A stretch of DNA of 64,000 bases, from assembly GCA_041392765.1 (NCBI GenBank), contig JAWKLL010000028.1, forward strand, positions 1-64,000. Direction: 5' to 3'. Every line of letters starts with the position of its first letter. The first letter of the stretch is position 1. This document shows positions 28,867 to 37,679 of the stretch, one piece after another. The stretch comes from Lewinella sp041392765. Lineage in GTDB: Bacteria; Bacteroidota; Bacteroidia; Chitinophagales; Saprospiraceae. The position numbers and the translations under genes are program-made. The notes under the pieces are model-generated. The model ran no database searches. It saw nothing but the letters and a program-made list of their open reading frames with translations, and was not told the origin of the DNA.

Positions 28867-30038
28867 GCAGTAAACCAAAAATTAACAAATACTCAGACTT
28901 GAAAAAGTTAGTAGCTAGATTCCGTGATGAGCTAATTGAAAGTGATTATATTTTACTTTATGCGTTCAATGGAACAGGAAAAACTCGCCTTTCAATGGAG
29001 TTTAAGGATTATAGCAAAAAAAGAAAAAAGAACCCAGATGCAGAAACATTATATTTTAATGCTTTTACTGAAGATTTGTTCAATTGGGATAATGACATAG
29101 AAAATGACTCGGAACGTGTTTTGAAGTTCAATTCAAAGTCAGATTTTTTTAAAGCATTTCAACAACTATCTATGGATGCTCGAATATCAAATCATTTAAA
29201 GCGTTATGCAGATTTTAGTTTTGATATAAATTATGAGAAATCTAGGGTAACATTTAAAAGACAAATTCTAAAGAAAGAAAGAAACGCGCAGGGTGAGCTA
29301 ATAGATAAATTGGAAACGGAATTCAATATCAAAATATCCCGAGGTGAAGAAAATATTTTTATATGGTGTGTATTCCTTGCTATTTGCGAATTATCATTTG
29401 AAAATGCAGATGCCTATAAATGGGTTAAATATATTTATATTGACGACCCCATTTCTTCACTTGATGAAAACAATGTTATTACAGTTGCGAGTGATTTGGC
29501 TCAAATTCTAAAAAAAAGACAAGGAGAAAACAAAATAAAAATAGTTATAACCTCCCATCATACATTGTTTTTTAATGTCATGTGTAATGAATTAAAAACA
29601 GTAGATTCCAAAAGATATTTTTTACATAAAAACAAGGTAAATGGATATGTCTTGCAAAAAACGGATGACACTCCATTCTTTCATCATATCGCATTGCTTT
29701 GTGAATTAAAGGAAGTTGCAGATTCGGTAGATTCAAAAGATTCTAGTAGAGTAAAAACTTATCATTTCAATATACTTAGAACTATTTTAGAAAAAACTTC
29801 CTCATTTTTTGGTCATAATGATTTTTCGGACTGTATTAAGGATATAATTGATGCAGAACTTTTTGCAAGAGCTTTAAACATATATAGTCATGGAGCATAT
29901 TCAGTTTATGAACCTAAAGAGATGGTTCAAGACAATAAAGATTTGTTCAAAGAAATCGTAGATAAATTTCTGATTAAATATAAATTTCATCTACCAGAAT
30001 TATTTAAGGAATCTGCACAAAAACCAGCAACAACATGA
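28863..30038 (+). CDS. PrrC-like anticodon nuclease candidate (ATPase with ACNase-type C-terminus)
   Basis: A 391-residue protein placed between hsdS and hsdM with ATGA overlaps on both sides. The N-terminal two thirds is an ABC-type ATPase: Walker A LYAFNGTGKTRLS (residues 32-44), a signature-like SRGEENIF, Walker B YIYIDDPISSLDEN and the H-loop VITSHHTLF. The C-terminal region has an Arg, a Glu four residues later (RTILE) and a His 33 residues after that Glu (YSHG). This is close to the R-x3-E-x31-H catalytic set of E. coli PrrC (396 residues), which sits inside an hsd locus and cuts tRNA-Lys when the restriction enzyme is disabled. Family assignment is inference; it could be another AAA_13-type effector. 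Confidence 0.7.
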   Translation: MSSKPKINKYSDLKKLVARFRDELIESDYILLYAFNGTGKTRLSMEFKDYSKKRKKNPDAETLYFNAFTEDLFNWDNDIENDSERVLKFNSKSDFFKAFQQLSMDARISNHLKRYADFSFDINYEKSRVTFKRQILKKERNAQGELIDKLETEFNIKISRGEENIFIWCVFLAICELSFENADAYKWVKYIYIDDPISSLDENNVITVASDLAQILKKRQGENKIKIVITSHHTLFFNVMCNELKTVDSKRYFLHKNKVNGYVLQKTDDTPFFHHIALLCELKEVADSVDSKDSSRVKTYHFNILRTILEKTSSFFGHNDFSDCIKDIIDAELFARALNIYSHGAYSVYEPKEMVQDNKDLFKEIVDKFLIKYKFHLPELFKESAQKPATT

Positions 30039-31645
30039 CAGAAAATAATCAAACACAATTAGGCAATACACTTTGGAAAATTGCAGACGAATTGCGCGGT
30101 GCCATGAACGCTGACCAATTCCGAGATTATATGCTTTCGTTTTTGTTCCTGCGTTATCTCAGCGACAATTACGAAGTAGCAGCCAAAAAGGAATTGGGTA
30201 AAGATTATCCAGTTCTAAAAGACAATGACAAGCGAACTCCGCTTTCCGTTTGGTATGAGCAAAACAAAGCCGATGTAAAGGAATTTGAAAAGCAAATGCG
30301 AAGAAAGGTTCACTATGTAATTGAGCCAACTCATTTATGGAACAGCATTGCGGAATTAGCAAAGACCCAAAGCAAAGAATTACTTCGCACTTTGCAAGAC
30401 GGTTTTAAATACATCGAGAATGAATCTTTTGAAAGCACCTTTCAAGGCTTGTTTTCTGAAATCAATTTGGATTCTGATAAACTCGGCAAGAACTACGAAG
30501 AACGAAATAAAAAACTCTGCAACATCATTCAGAAAATTGCAGAAGGCATCAACAGTTTTGATAAAAACATTGACTACTTAGGCGATGCTTACGAATTTTT
30601 GATTGGAAAATTTGCAGCAGGTTCAGGACAAAAAGCAGGAGAATTTTATACTCCGCAAAGAATTTCAGACATTCTTTCAGGAATTGTGACGCTTGACAGC
30701 CAAGACCCAAGTTCAGGCGAAAAGAAAAAGATTGAACGAGTTTTAGACTTTGCCTGTGGTTCGGGTTCGTTGTTGCTCAATGTGCGTAAGAAAATGACGG
30801 ATGCAAAAGGAACAATCGGTAAAATTTACGGACAAGAGAAAAACATCACGACCTACAACTTAGCACGAATGAACATGTTGTTGCATGGCGTGAAAGACAC
30901 AGAGTTTGAAATCCACCACGGAGATACATTGGTAAACGATTGGGAAATTCTCAATGAAATAAATCCATCTAAGAAATTAGAATTTGATGCCATTGTAGCC
31001 AATCCACCATTCAGCTATCGTTGGGAACCAACGGAGGCTATGGGAGAAGATTTTCGTTTTAAAAGTTACGGATTGGCTCCTAAGTCGGCAGCCGACTTTG
31101 CTTTTCTGTTACACGGTTTTCACTTTTTGAGCAAAGAGGGCACAATGGCAATCATTTTACCTCACGGTGTTTTATTCAGAAGCGGAGCAGAAGAAAAAAT
31201 CAGAAGAAAATTGTTAGAGGACGGAAACATTGACACCGTTATTGGACTTCCTGCAAATCTGTTTTTCTCGACAGGTATTCCAGTTTGTATATTGGTTTTA
31301 AAGAAGTGTAAAAAGTTTGACGACGTTTTATTCATCAATGCCGTTGACCACTTTGAAAAAGGCAAACGACAAAACAGTTTACTTCCTGAAAACATTGAAA
31401 AAATAGTTAACACATACAAAAACAGAACAGAGGAAACTCGTTACTCTCGTAGCGTGACAATGGACGAAATTGTGAAAAACGAATTCAACCTGAATATCTC
31501 AAGATATGTAAGCACATCGTTAGACGAAGAAATAATAGACTTGAAAGAAGTAAACAAAAAACTCGTTGACCTTGACAAGGACATATCAAAAGCAAGAGAG
31601 ACACACAACAAATTTTTAAAAGAATTGGGACTTCCACCAATATAA
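30035..31645 (+). CDS. hsdM: Type I DNA methyltransferase subunit (HsdM)
   Basis: A 536-residue N6-adenine methylase. The N-terminal helical domain (residues 1-160) includes LWKIADELRGAMNADQFRDY. The AdoMet site is VLDFACGSGSLLLN (motif I) and the catalytic site is VANPPFSYRW (motif IV, NPPF). The C-terminal helical tail contacts HsdS. Length and order are normal. It is the last gene of the restriction operon. The order R-S-effector-M is less common than R-M-S or M-S-R, and M is at the end although methylation must come first on entry into a new host. Confidence 0.95.
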   Translation: MTENNQTQLGNTLWKIADELRGAMNADQFRDYMLSFLFLRYLSDNYEVAAKKELGKDYPVLKDNDKRTPLSVWYEQNKADVKEFEKQMRRKVHYVIEPTHLWNSIAELAKTQSKELLRTLQDGFKYIENESFESTFQGLFSEINLDSDKLGKNYEERNKKLCNIIQKIAEGINSFDKNIDYLGDAYEFLIGKFAAGSGQKAGEFYTPQRISDILSGIVTLDSQDPSSGEKKKIERVLDFACGSGSLLLNVRKKMTDAKGTIGKIYGQEKNITTYNLARMNMLLHGVKDTEFEIHHGDTLVNDWEILNEINPSKKLEFDAIVANPPFSYRWEPTEAMGEDFRFKSYGLAPKSAADFAFLLHGFHFLSKEGTMAIILPHGVLFRSGAEEKIRRKLLEDGNIDTVIGLPANLFFSTGIPVCILVLKKCKKFDDVLFINAVDHFEKGKRQNSLLPENIEKIVNTYKNRTEETRYSRSVTMDEIVKNEFNLNISRYVSTSLDEEIIDLKEVNKKLVDLDKDISKARETHNKFLKELGLPPI

Positions 31646-31773
31646 CAAGATGAAATACCAACGCTGTTTGCAAGCACATTGCCCTGCTCATCGAAGCACC
31701 TGCACTACAACGAACTACGCTCGCAGGGCTTGCAGCCCGGTTTTACGGCTAACAGCAAGATGTAAAAAAATCT

Positions 31774-31920
31774 GAAGTCCATCCCAAAAACGGCACAAAA
31801 AACCAATGTAAACCTCTAACTTGCCCCTAAATCGCTACGTAGCAGCAAGGAGCAAAAAGCGATGTTCCCTGATAGTCCCGATAGCTATTGGGATGGGGTG
31901 GGGGCGCAGACAGTCCTTAG
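31774..31920. repeat. Long direct repeat G, copy 1
   Basis: Contains CTAACTTGCCCCTAAATCGC, AGCAAAAAGCGATGTTCCCT and GGGATGGGGTGGGGG, shared with copies at 35354-35512 and 37680-37839 in the same orientation. Upstream similarity with copy 2 extends to about 31727 (GCAGGGCTTGC, CGGTTTTACGGCTA). The rest of 31646-32045 shows no gene. Confidence 0.8.
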
Positions 31921-32045
31921 AGTTGCGGTATTTGAAAAAATGAACCCATTCAAAAGCACATACATTTCAGGCTAAACGGACAAAGCAATTATACAATAAA
32001 TTTCAGAAAGGAAGAAATCTGATAACCGTATAAAATGAAGTAAGA

Positions 32046-32612
32046 ATGAGAAAATACATTGAAAATATTGCGGGCATTCTTCCTGATGTTGATTGGAAAT
32101 TATATCAACAACATTTAAAGGTAGTGAAAGCAATAAAAGGTGAAACGATACTTCACTTTGATAAACCTTGCAAAACAATTTGGCATATGACCAAAGGTGC
32201 TGTAAGAAAGGTTGAGATGGACAATGGTATAAACAAGACCACTCATTTTTACGTGGCACCAAAAATATTTACAGTCTTGCATAGTGCCCTGACTGGTGAG
32301 CCTAGTGATCTTGCAATCATTTGTGAAGAGAACTGCGAGTTTCTAACCCTGGACATTGAGCAACTTGAATATTTGTATCGACAATCCATCTACATAGAAC
32401 GCGTTGGCAGAAGAATGGCAGAAGAGGAGTTTATTGAAGAATTTAGCATGCGAAGGATGTTTCTTAAGCTAGATGCCTTACAACGCTATGAGTTCATAGA
32501 AAAAAAGCATCCCGAAATTCTGATGCGTTTCCAGTTAAAGGATGTAGCAACCTTCTTAGGGGTAACACCGGAAACATTGAGTAGATTAAGAAAGTCTAGG
32601 CTTTTGAAATAG
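32046..32612 (+). CDS. Crp/Fnr-family transcriptional regulator
   Basis: A 188-residue one-component regulator. The cyclic-nucleotide-binding fold (residues 1-120) has ILHFDKPCKTIWHMTKGAVR. The C-terminal helix-turn-helix (residues 150-185) reads RFQLKDVATFLGVTPETLSRLRKS. There are no FNR-type cysteines. Proteins of this type in Bacteroidota often sit next to the small membrane-protein genes they control, and the five short genes that follow on the same strand fit that pattern. The effector is unknown. A second, unrelated Crp-type domain is in the response regulator at 9639. Confidence 0.85.
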   Translation: MRKYIENIAGILPDVDWKLYQQHLKVVKAIKGETILHFDKPCKTIWHMTKGAVRKVEMDNGINKTTHFYVAPKIFTVLHSALTGEPSDLAIICEENCEFLTLDIEQLEYLYRQSIYIERVGRRMAEEEFIEEFSMRRMFLKLDALQRYEFIEKKHPEILMRFQLKDVATFLGVTPETLSRLRKSRLLK

Positions 32613-32668
32613 GAAAGTTACGAACTTATCATTTGTCAAGTTGATTCAAGCAACCGAATCTTAATTTT

Positions 32669-33136
32669 GTGAAAAATAAGATTTACATGGATGCTTTATC
32701 TTTCAAAAATTCACTTAATAAAAGTCAACCCCGACACATCAGAACGGGTATTTGGGCGAGTATCGTGTCGGCTGTCATGCTGGTTGGCATAGGCATTTTC
32801 TGGGTAGCCCATCCTGCGGCTGCCGAAGGTTCGTTTTCCATCGTTCCCGACTCGGATGCTGCCCTGCGATTTGGAAAAATCCTCGCTATTTTCAAAGCCG
32901 TGGGAGACGTTCTTCCGCCGATTTTCGTTTTGCTGGCTATTTCTTTTCGTCAATTCAGGTTGGCGGGTTATTTCCACTTAGTTACCCTTTTGTTGGTGAT
33001 TGTAGTGGATATGTTTGTTTGGGGTAGCTTCGTTCCCAACGCAGGCGCAATAGATATTCTTCAGCACATACCTTTTGCGATACCCATCATGATAGCAGCT
33101 TATTGTTTTCTCAAGCCAACATCTAAAACTTCATAA
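32669..33136 (+). CDS. Small membrane protein, unknown function
   Basis: A 155-residue protein with four predicted membrane segments (about residues 28-48, 68-92, 100-120 and 128-148) after a basic, soluble N-terminus. No motif that I recognise. The ORF starts at an alternative codon; an in-frame ATG (MDAL) at about 32687 is a likely true start. It is followed after 2 bases by the DUF4345-like gene. The pair recalls small membrane genes often found under a Crp/Fnr regulator, but their job is not known. Confidence 0.6.
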   Translation: MKNKIYMDALSFKNSLNKSQPRHIRTGIWASIVSAVMLVGIGIFWVAHPAAAEGSFSIVPDSDAALRFGKILAIFKAVGDVLPPIFVLLAISFRQFRLAGYFHLVTLLLVIVVDMFVWGSFVPNAGAIDILQHIPFAIPIMIAAYCFLKPTSKTS

Positions 33137-33138
33137 TC

Positions 33139-33507
33139 ATGCTACTATTCATCCGTATTTTCTTGGTGCTTTACGGACTCATTGCTACTGCCACAGGCTT
33201 TATGGGCACAACAGCTAAATACAATGCAGCCCTCACAGACCCAATGACCGATAATAATCATCGCTTTGTAGCTGCTATTTGGATGGCCACATCTTTGGCA
33301 TTTTTCTATGTGGCTTGGAATCCGTCAGAAACGGCGCTGTTCCGATTCTTGATGATAGCCCTTGTCATTGGCGGTATCGTCAGAACACTTGCATTGAGAA
33401 ATTATCCGGCAACACCTTTTCTCATTTTCCTTATCGCAATAGAATTAATTCCACCCGCTTTGATGCTTTGGTTTCACAGCAAATTATTACATGCAGGTTC
33501 CCTTTAA
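33139..33507 (+). CDS. DUF4345-like membrane protein
   Basis: A 122-residue, four-helix membrane protein that begins FIRIFLVLYGLIATATGFMG and has the NNHRFVAAIWMATSLAFFY stretch typical of the DUF4345 family. The function of the family is not established. It is tightly packed with its neighbours on both sides (2 and 15 bases), so it belongs to the short-gene operon downstream of the Crp/Fnr regulator. Confidence 0.65.
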   Translation: MLLFIRIFLVLYGLIATATGFMGTTAKYNAALTDPMTDNNHRFVAAIWMATSLAFFYVAWNPSETALFRFLMIALVIGGIVRTLALRNYPATPFLIFLIAIELIPPALMLWFHSKLLHAGSL

Positions 33508-33522
33508 AACCAGTAATCCAAG

Positions 33523-33708
33523 ATGAGACAATCCAATCTAAAACCAATGCCCCCCGAAAAATTGGCCGAAGCATTTTGGAAGGGCTATATCAACGACAAG
33601 GAAGAAATAACGCCAGGGATTTCTACACAGCTCAAATTGTTGAGCAGACTGGCACCAAAGTTTATATTCAAGCAATTAAATAACCGACCTATTCCTGTAA
33701 AGAAATAA
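33523..33708 (+). pseudogene. C-terminal remnant resembling a short-chain dehydrogenase (DltE-like)
   Basis: A 61-residue frame whose product (MPPEKLAEAFWKGYINDK, then EITPGISTQLKLLSRLAPKF) looks like the C-terminal tail of DltE-type short-chain dehydrogenases, where it follows the catalytic core. No Rossmann part (GxxxGxG) lies upstream; instead the DUF4345 gene ends 15 bases before. So this is either a gene truncated by deletion or a small protein kept in its own right. It is open and well spaced, with the next start 2 bases after its stop. Confidence 0.5.
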
Positions 33709-33710
33709 TT

Positions 33711-34172
33711 ATGAAAAATACAATCTCAATAATCGCCATCATTGGCATTGGAGCATTTGCGGGCAATATGCTCAACATCGGTTTAAGCCACGCTATGTAT
33801 TGGCAGTCGCTTGACCCAATAGAATTTATGAAATTCTTCGCCATAGATTTTCCACTGCTTTTAGTTCCGACTGCTTTGACACTTTTACCCGCTTGGTTAG
33901 GAAGCCTTTTTGTGTTTTTGAAAAGCGACAAAAATTCGGAAAGCCGAAAATATTGGCGATTTGCTTTTTGGGGTGTAACGGCTACCATTATTCAAACTTC
34001 CATATATCATCTGCCAATGAACTTGGATTTTATGGCTTTAAAATATGACGCTGCTACAGCCACAAGCCAATTGGACGGTTGGGTTATTTCGCATTGGATT
34101 AGAATAGCAATAGCCATTATTGCAGGTGTTTATGCAATCAAAGGCTTGAACAAAGCAGCATTAAATCAATAA
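33711..34172 (+). CDS. DUF1772-like membrane protein
   Basis: A 153-residue membrane protein with four helices. The N-terminus (IIGIGAFAGNMLNIGLSHAMYW) and the ending WVISHWIRIAIAIIAGVYAI fit the DUF1772 (anthrone oxygenase-like) fold. Members are common in Bacteroidota and mostly uncharacterised. It lies 2 bases after the dehydrogenase-like remnant and 6 bases before the next small membrane gene. Confidence 0.65.
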   Translation: MKNTISIIAIIGIGAFAGNMLNIGLSHAMYWQSLDPIEFMKFFAIDFPLLLVPTALTLLPAWLGSLFVFLKSDKNSESRKYWRFAFWGVTATIIQTSIYHLPMNLDFMALKYDAATATSQLDGWVISHWIRIAIAIIAGVYAIKGLNKAALNQ

Positions 34173-34178
34173 AATAAG

Positions 34179-34433
34179 ATGCTATCAGGTCATTTCGCAC
34201 CAGCTTTACTAGCTCATGAAAAGCAACTTCCAAAAGGAACATTGCTTTATTTTTTGATTGCCAGCCAATTGCAAGATTTACTTTGGTTAGTTTTTTATTT
34301 TATAGCTTCTATTTCACTTCGCACATGGTTTGGTATTCCGGAATTTGCTATTCCGATAAACACCACCATACCAGTACTAATGCTTACTTATTGGGGAATG
34401 ATTTTTTACCTCAATCACTTAGGGACGGGATAA
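34179..34433 (+). CDS. Small membrane protein, C-terminus altered by a MITE
   Basis: An 84-residue product beginning MLSGHFAPALLAHEKQLPKG, with two or three membrane helices. Its last codons (LGTG and stop) come from the family B element that starts at 34417. Without the element the frame would read on as NHLVSKYSTT and stop, so the insertion changed only the last few residues and supplied a new stop codon. Function unknown; last clear member of the Crp-led small gene cluster. Confidence 0.6.
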   Translation: MLSGHFAPALLAHEKQLPKGTLLYFLIASQLQDLLWLVFYFIASISLRTWFGIPEFAIPINTTIPVLMLTYWGMIFYLNHLGTG

Positions 34434-34555
34434 AAATAAACTGTTCAATTTTTGATTCGGAAAAATTTTCTAAATAATTGACTGAAAGGAAATTATGTGA
34501 AAATATTTGCGAATCTCTAAAAAATTGAACAGTTTATTTCCGTCAAATTACTTAG
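34417..34555. repeat. MITE-like repeat family B, copy 2
   Basis: Reverse orientation relative to 40931-41070: it begins CTTAGGGACGGGATAAAAATAA and ends TTTATTTCCGTCAAATTAC, and is followed by CTTAG. ACTTAG occurs at both edges (34415-34420 and 34551-34556) and may be a target duplication or part of the ends. Interior arms CTGTTCAATTTTT and AAAAATTGAACAG pair. Confidence 0.75.
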
Positions 34556-34581
34556 TATCAAAATACTCAACAACATAAAAT

Positions 34582-35070
34582 ATGGACAATTTCACAATCA
34601 TCAATTTACAAGCCCTGACAGGCTCGGTTGCCATTTACTTGGGCTTCAGGTATTGGATTCAGCCAAAAGTCTCAAAACTTTCAATTCACGATGCCCTTTT
34701 ACCATTTGTATTCCTCAACACCTTTTCGGTATTTGGGTTTATCATTTATGGCAAAAGAGCAATTTTATGACGGCTTTCCAACCGACTTTTTAACAACAGT
34801 AGGACTTTGGGACTTGACTACCGCGATTTTAGCCATCATCACAACAGTTGCTTTAAAGACCAAATGGAATTCACATTCCATTGGTTTGGGTTTTTAACAT
34901 AGTTGGATTTACCGATTTGGTAACTGCCTTCCCTCAATTTTTGGATTAAAACTCTATGACCAAGAAATTTGGGTTTCATTTGGTTAATGTTTGTAACGTA
35001 TGGTTTGACAACTTTTATGAGCCATATTTATATTTTTTACAGGCTGATAAAACAAAATCCCAAGAACTAA
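34582..35070 (+). pseudogene. Membrane protein gene broken by several frameshifts
   Basis: Piecing frames together gives an about 160-residue membrane protein that starts MDNFTIINLQALTGSVAIYL and continues LNTFRYLGLSFMAKEQFYDG, then VGLWDLTTAILAIITTVAL, then IVGFTDLVTAFPQFF, ending near YRLIKQNPKN at 35070. Frame changes are needed near 34725, 34890, 34945 and 34985. With four breaks in 490 bases it is either decayed or poorly sequenced; two of the breaks are in T runs. No family recognised. Confidence 0.55.
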
Positions 35071-35079
35071 AATTTTTAT

Positions 35080-35121
35080 GGTTCTTTGACAAATCTAGTG
35101 GTCGTACTGGGCTAGCGATTT
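35080..35121. repeat. Repeat family A, truncated copy 2
   Basis: GGTTCTTTGACAAATCTAGT followed by GGTCGTACTGGGCTAGCGAT matches the left end of the element at 42620. The rest of the element is missing. The segment 35122-35353 has no gene that I can call. Confidence 0.6.
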
Positions 35122-35353
35122 GAACGGAAAAAATGATTTTTTATAAAAAACGAAAGTATTTCATACGTGGAGATGTCAATTTTCCCGAAAGAGAATATCC
35201 GTTTCATTGCATGGAGAAAGAATTAATAACTGGCTACTCACAAAGGCTGTGATGATAATGCTACCTGATCGTCGCAGCGTCCGCGCTACGACTGGCTACG
35301 CTTGCAGGGCTTGCCCTCCGGTTTTACGGCTAGCAGCAAGGAGTAAAAAATAT

Positions 35354-35512
35354 AAAGTCCACCCAAAAACAGCACAAAATACCTGAGAAAACCCCTAACT
35401 TGCCCCTAAATCGCTACGCTGCCGCAAAGAGCAAAAAGCGATGTTCCCTGATAGCCGAAATGGAGGGGCGATAGCTATCGGGATGGGGTGGGGGTGTGGA
35501 GCGTCCTTAGCG
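35354..35512. repeat. Long direct repeat G, copy 2
   Basis: Nearly identical to 37680-37839 over the whole length, including the insert ATAGCCGAAATGGAGGGGCG that is absent from copy 1. It lies immediately upstream of the ATPase-RloB pair. The gap 35513-35668 contains a short inverted repeat around TCACGGGAAAA/TTTTCACGTGA and probably the promoter of the ATPase gene. Confidence 0.85.
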
Positions 35513-35668
35513 TTTTTTTGGGTGCAACCTTAGCTGACATCACCAGGACAGGAAAATTCTCACGGGAAAACGTATTTTGCGTGAGATTTTCACGTGAAAA
35601 TCAATTTTATGCTAAATATGTTTGATTTTTAAAAGCATATCGCTATATTTGTGTGAAAATTTCACGAC

Positions 35669-37036
35669 ATGCTAATAAGATTTGCAATAAAAAATTTGTT
35701 TTCCTTTAAAGAAGAAACAGAATTCAATTTGCTTCCGAGTAAAACGAAAAGATTATCTCAGCACAAACACACAAAATGTGGTATTGAGATTTTAAAATTG
35801 TCGGCAATTTATGGGGCAAATGGTTCAGGGAAATCTAACTTGATTCGCTCTATATCATTGTTAAAAATGATGATTATAAGAGGACTCATTCCTAATTCTC
35901 TTACAAGTCAAAAATTCAAACTCTCTGAATCATCACAGACAGAACCTGTTGAATTAGCCATTGAATTTTTTGCCAACAATGCAATATACTACTATTCTAT
36001 TGCCATTAATGACGGATTAGTTATTGATGAATATTTTAGTTCAAACAATGCTAATCAAGAAGATGAAATGATTTTCCATAGAATGTATAAAAATGGAAAA
36101 ACGACAATTTCTTTTTTTGCGGAGTTTGAAGAGAATAAAGAAAATTTGACTTTAAAGAAAATTATTGAAACTGATTTGCTAAAACCAAATCAACCGCTTT
36201 TTAGTCTATTAAACACCATAAGCAATAATGCGTTTATTGACATTAAAGTGGCTTATGAATGGTTTGAACACGGTTTAACCGTTATCTATCCCGAAACAAA
36301 GGCAACTGGTCTCGTGTTAGAAATTGAATCCCAAGAAGGCTTTAAAGAGTTTGCAAATGAACTTATGTGTTCTTTCAATACCGGGATTGCAAACTTAAAA
36401 GTTGATGTTAAAACCGTAGAGGAGTTTTTTGGAAAGGATAACCAGAAAGAAGTTGATGAAATAAAGGTAGAGTTGAAAAACAACCCTGAAAAGAAAATTG
36501 GCTTAGTTACAAACGCAAAAACTACGGAAGAAGTAGTTGTTGTAAATGATAACGGAAAGATTTTGGCAAAAAGGCTTTTGTTTGAACATAAAGGCGACAA
36601 TAATCAAAACGTGGAGTTTCGGTTTGACGAAGAATCTGACGGAACAAGAAGGCTTTTAGAGTATTTACCTGCGTTTAATAGTGTAATACGAAATTCTCCT
36701 ACATTCATAATTGACGAAATTGAAAGAAGCATTCACCCTTTAATTATCAAAGAAATCGTTAGTAAGTTCAGTAAAGATGAATCAACAAAAGGTCAATTGA
36801 TTTTTTCAACTCACGAATCTAACCTGTTAGACCAAGAAATATTTAGAACAGACGAAATTTGGTTTACTGAAAAAAGCGTTTTAGGTGTTACAAAACTTTA
36901 TTCATTGAGTGATTTCAAAGAACACAGCACCATTGACATAAGAAAAGGTTACTTAAATGGTAGGTACGGAGCAATTCCTTTTTTAGCAAATTTACAAGAC
37001 TTAAATTGGCATAAATTTCAAGATGAAAAGGAATAA
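35669..37036 (+). CDS. AAA_15/AAA_21-type ATPase, defence-associated
   Basis: A 455-residue ABC/SMC-like ATPase of the OLD/AbiLi/RloA kind. It starts MLIRFAIKNLFSFKEETEF, the usual N-terminal strand-pair, with Walker A IYGANGSGKSNLI at residues 49-61. A long insertion domain follows, then the signature region FRFDEESDGTRRL, Walker B PTFIIDEIERSIHP and the H-loop FSTHESNLL. Its stop lies inside the RloB-like gene (14-base overlap), so both are coupled. Such pairs (AbiL, RloAB, and PARIS with a different nuclease) act in abortive infection, with the ATPase as sensor. The function here is inferred. The gene is AT-rich and flanked by direct repeats. Confidence 0.85.
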   Translation: MLIRFAIKNLFSFKEETEFNLLPSKTKRLSQHKHTKCGIEILKLSAIYGANGSGKSNLIRSISLLKMMIIRGLIPNSLTSQKFKLSESSQTEPVELAIEFFANNAIYYYSIAINDGLVIDEYFSSNNANQEDEMIFHRMYKNGKTTISFFAEFEENKENLTLKKIIETDLLKPNQPLFSLLNTISNNAFIDIKVAYEWFEHGLTVIYPETKATGLVLEIESQEGFKEFANELMCSFNTGIANLKVDVKTVEEFFGKDNQKEVDEIKVELKNNPEKKIGLVTNAKTTEEVVVVNDNGKILAKRLLFEHKGDNNQNVEFRFDEESDGTRRLLEYLPAFNSVIRNSPTFIIDEIERSIHPLIIKEIVSKFSKDESTKGQLIFSTHESNLLDQEIFRTDEIWFTEKSVLGVTKLYSLSDFKEHSTIDIRKGYLNGRYGAIPFLANLQDLNWHKFQDEKE

Positions 37037-37661
37037 AATATACGAAAGACGAGAGCCTACAAAAGACGGCAAACTTTACTTTATCTTTTGCGAAGGAGAT
37101 AAAAGAGAAACTACGTATTTCTACTTTTTTAATAGAATTGCCTCGCAAATTATTATTCAAATTGTACCCATTGAAGACGGTAAAAATTCACCGATGGGAT
37201 TATACAATAATGCTTGTCAAAGGCTATTAAAAAGCGAAGAAAACCCGAATCCCACTTATACCATAAATGACGAAGATGAAGTTTGGTTTATTATTGATAC
37301 AGACAAGTGGGACAACCAAATTGACACATTAAGAGAAAGCGTATCGCATCATCAAAATTGGTTTGTTGGACAAAGTAATCCGTCCTTTGAGGTTTGGTTG
37401 TATTATCATTTTAGAAATGAAAAACCCCGAAATTCAATAGACAATTGGAAAGAATATTTAAACACAATTGTAAGTGGTGGTTTTGACAACAGGAAACACC
37501 CAATCCATATTGAAACAGCAATAACTAACGCAGAAAATAATTACTCAACGACAAACAATATCCTTGACGATATTACAACAGAATTGTTCTTTCTTGGGCA
37601 AAAAATACTTCCTCTTGTAAAACAAGACATTGATATACTCTTAAACCAACAGAATGAATAA
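37023..37661 (+). CDS. rloB: RloB-like protein with TOPRIM-type motifs
   Basis: A 212-residue RloB-family protein. FIFCEGDKRETTYF (residues 20-33) provides the conserved Glu of a TOPRIM-like first motif, and VWFIIDTDKWDNQ (residues 88-100) the Asp-x-Asp pair. NPSFEVWLYYHF is the family's third conserved block. This points to a metal-dependent nuclease effector, controlled by the ATPase encoded just upstream and overlapping it by 14 bases. RloB genes were first noted near restriction loci of Campylobacter, and AbiLii belongs to the same family; here too a type I system lies 4 kb upstream. Confidence 0.8.
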   Translation: MKRNKIYERREPTKDGKLYFIFCEGDKRETTYFYFFNRIASQIIIQIVPIEDGKNSPMGLYNNACQRLLKSEENPNPTYTINDEDEVWFIIDTDKWDNQIDTLRESVSHHQNWFVGQSNPSFEVWLYYHFRNEKPRNSIDNWKEYLNTIVSGGFDNRKHPIHIETAITNAENNYSTTNNILDDITTELFFLGQKILPLVKQDIDILLNQQNE

Positions 37662-37679
37662 ATGGCAGCACCCCACAAT

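Noticed and set aside
31646..35668. Retron or reverse-transcriptase system
   Set aside because: No reverse transcriptase motif (YADD type) occurs in any frame near the repeats.
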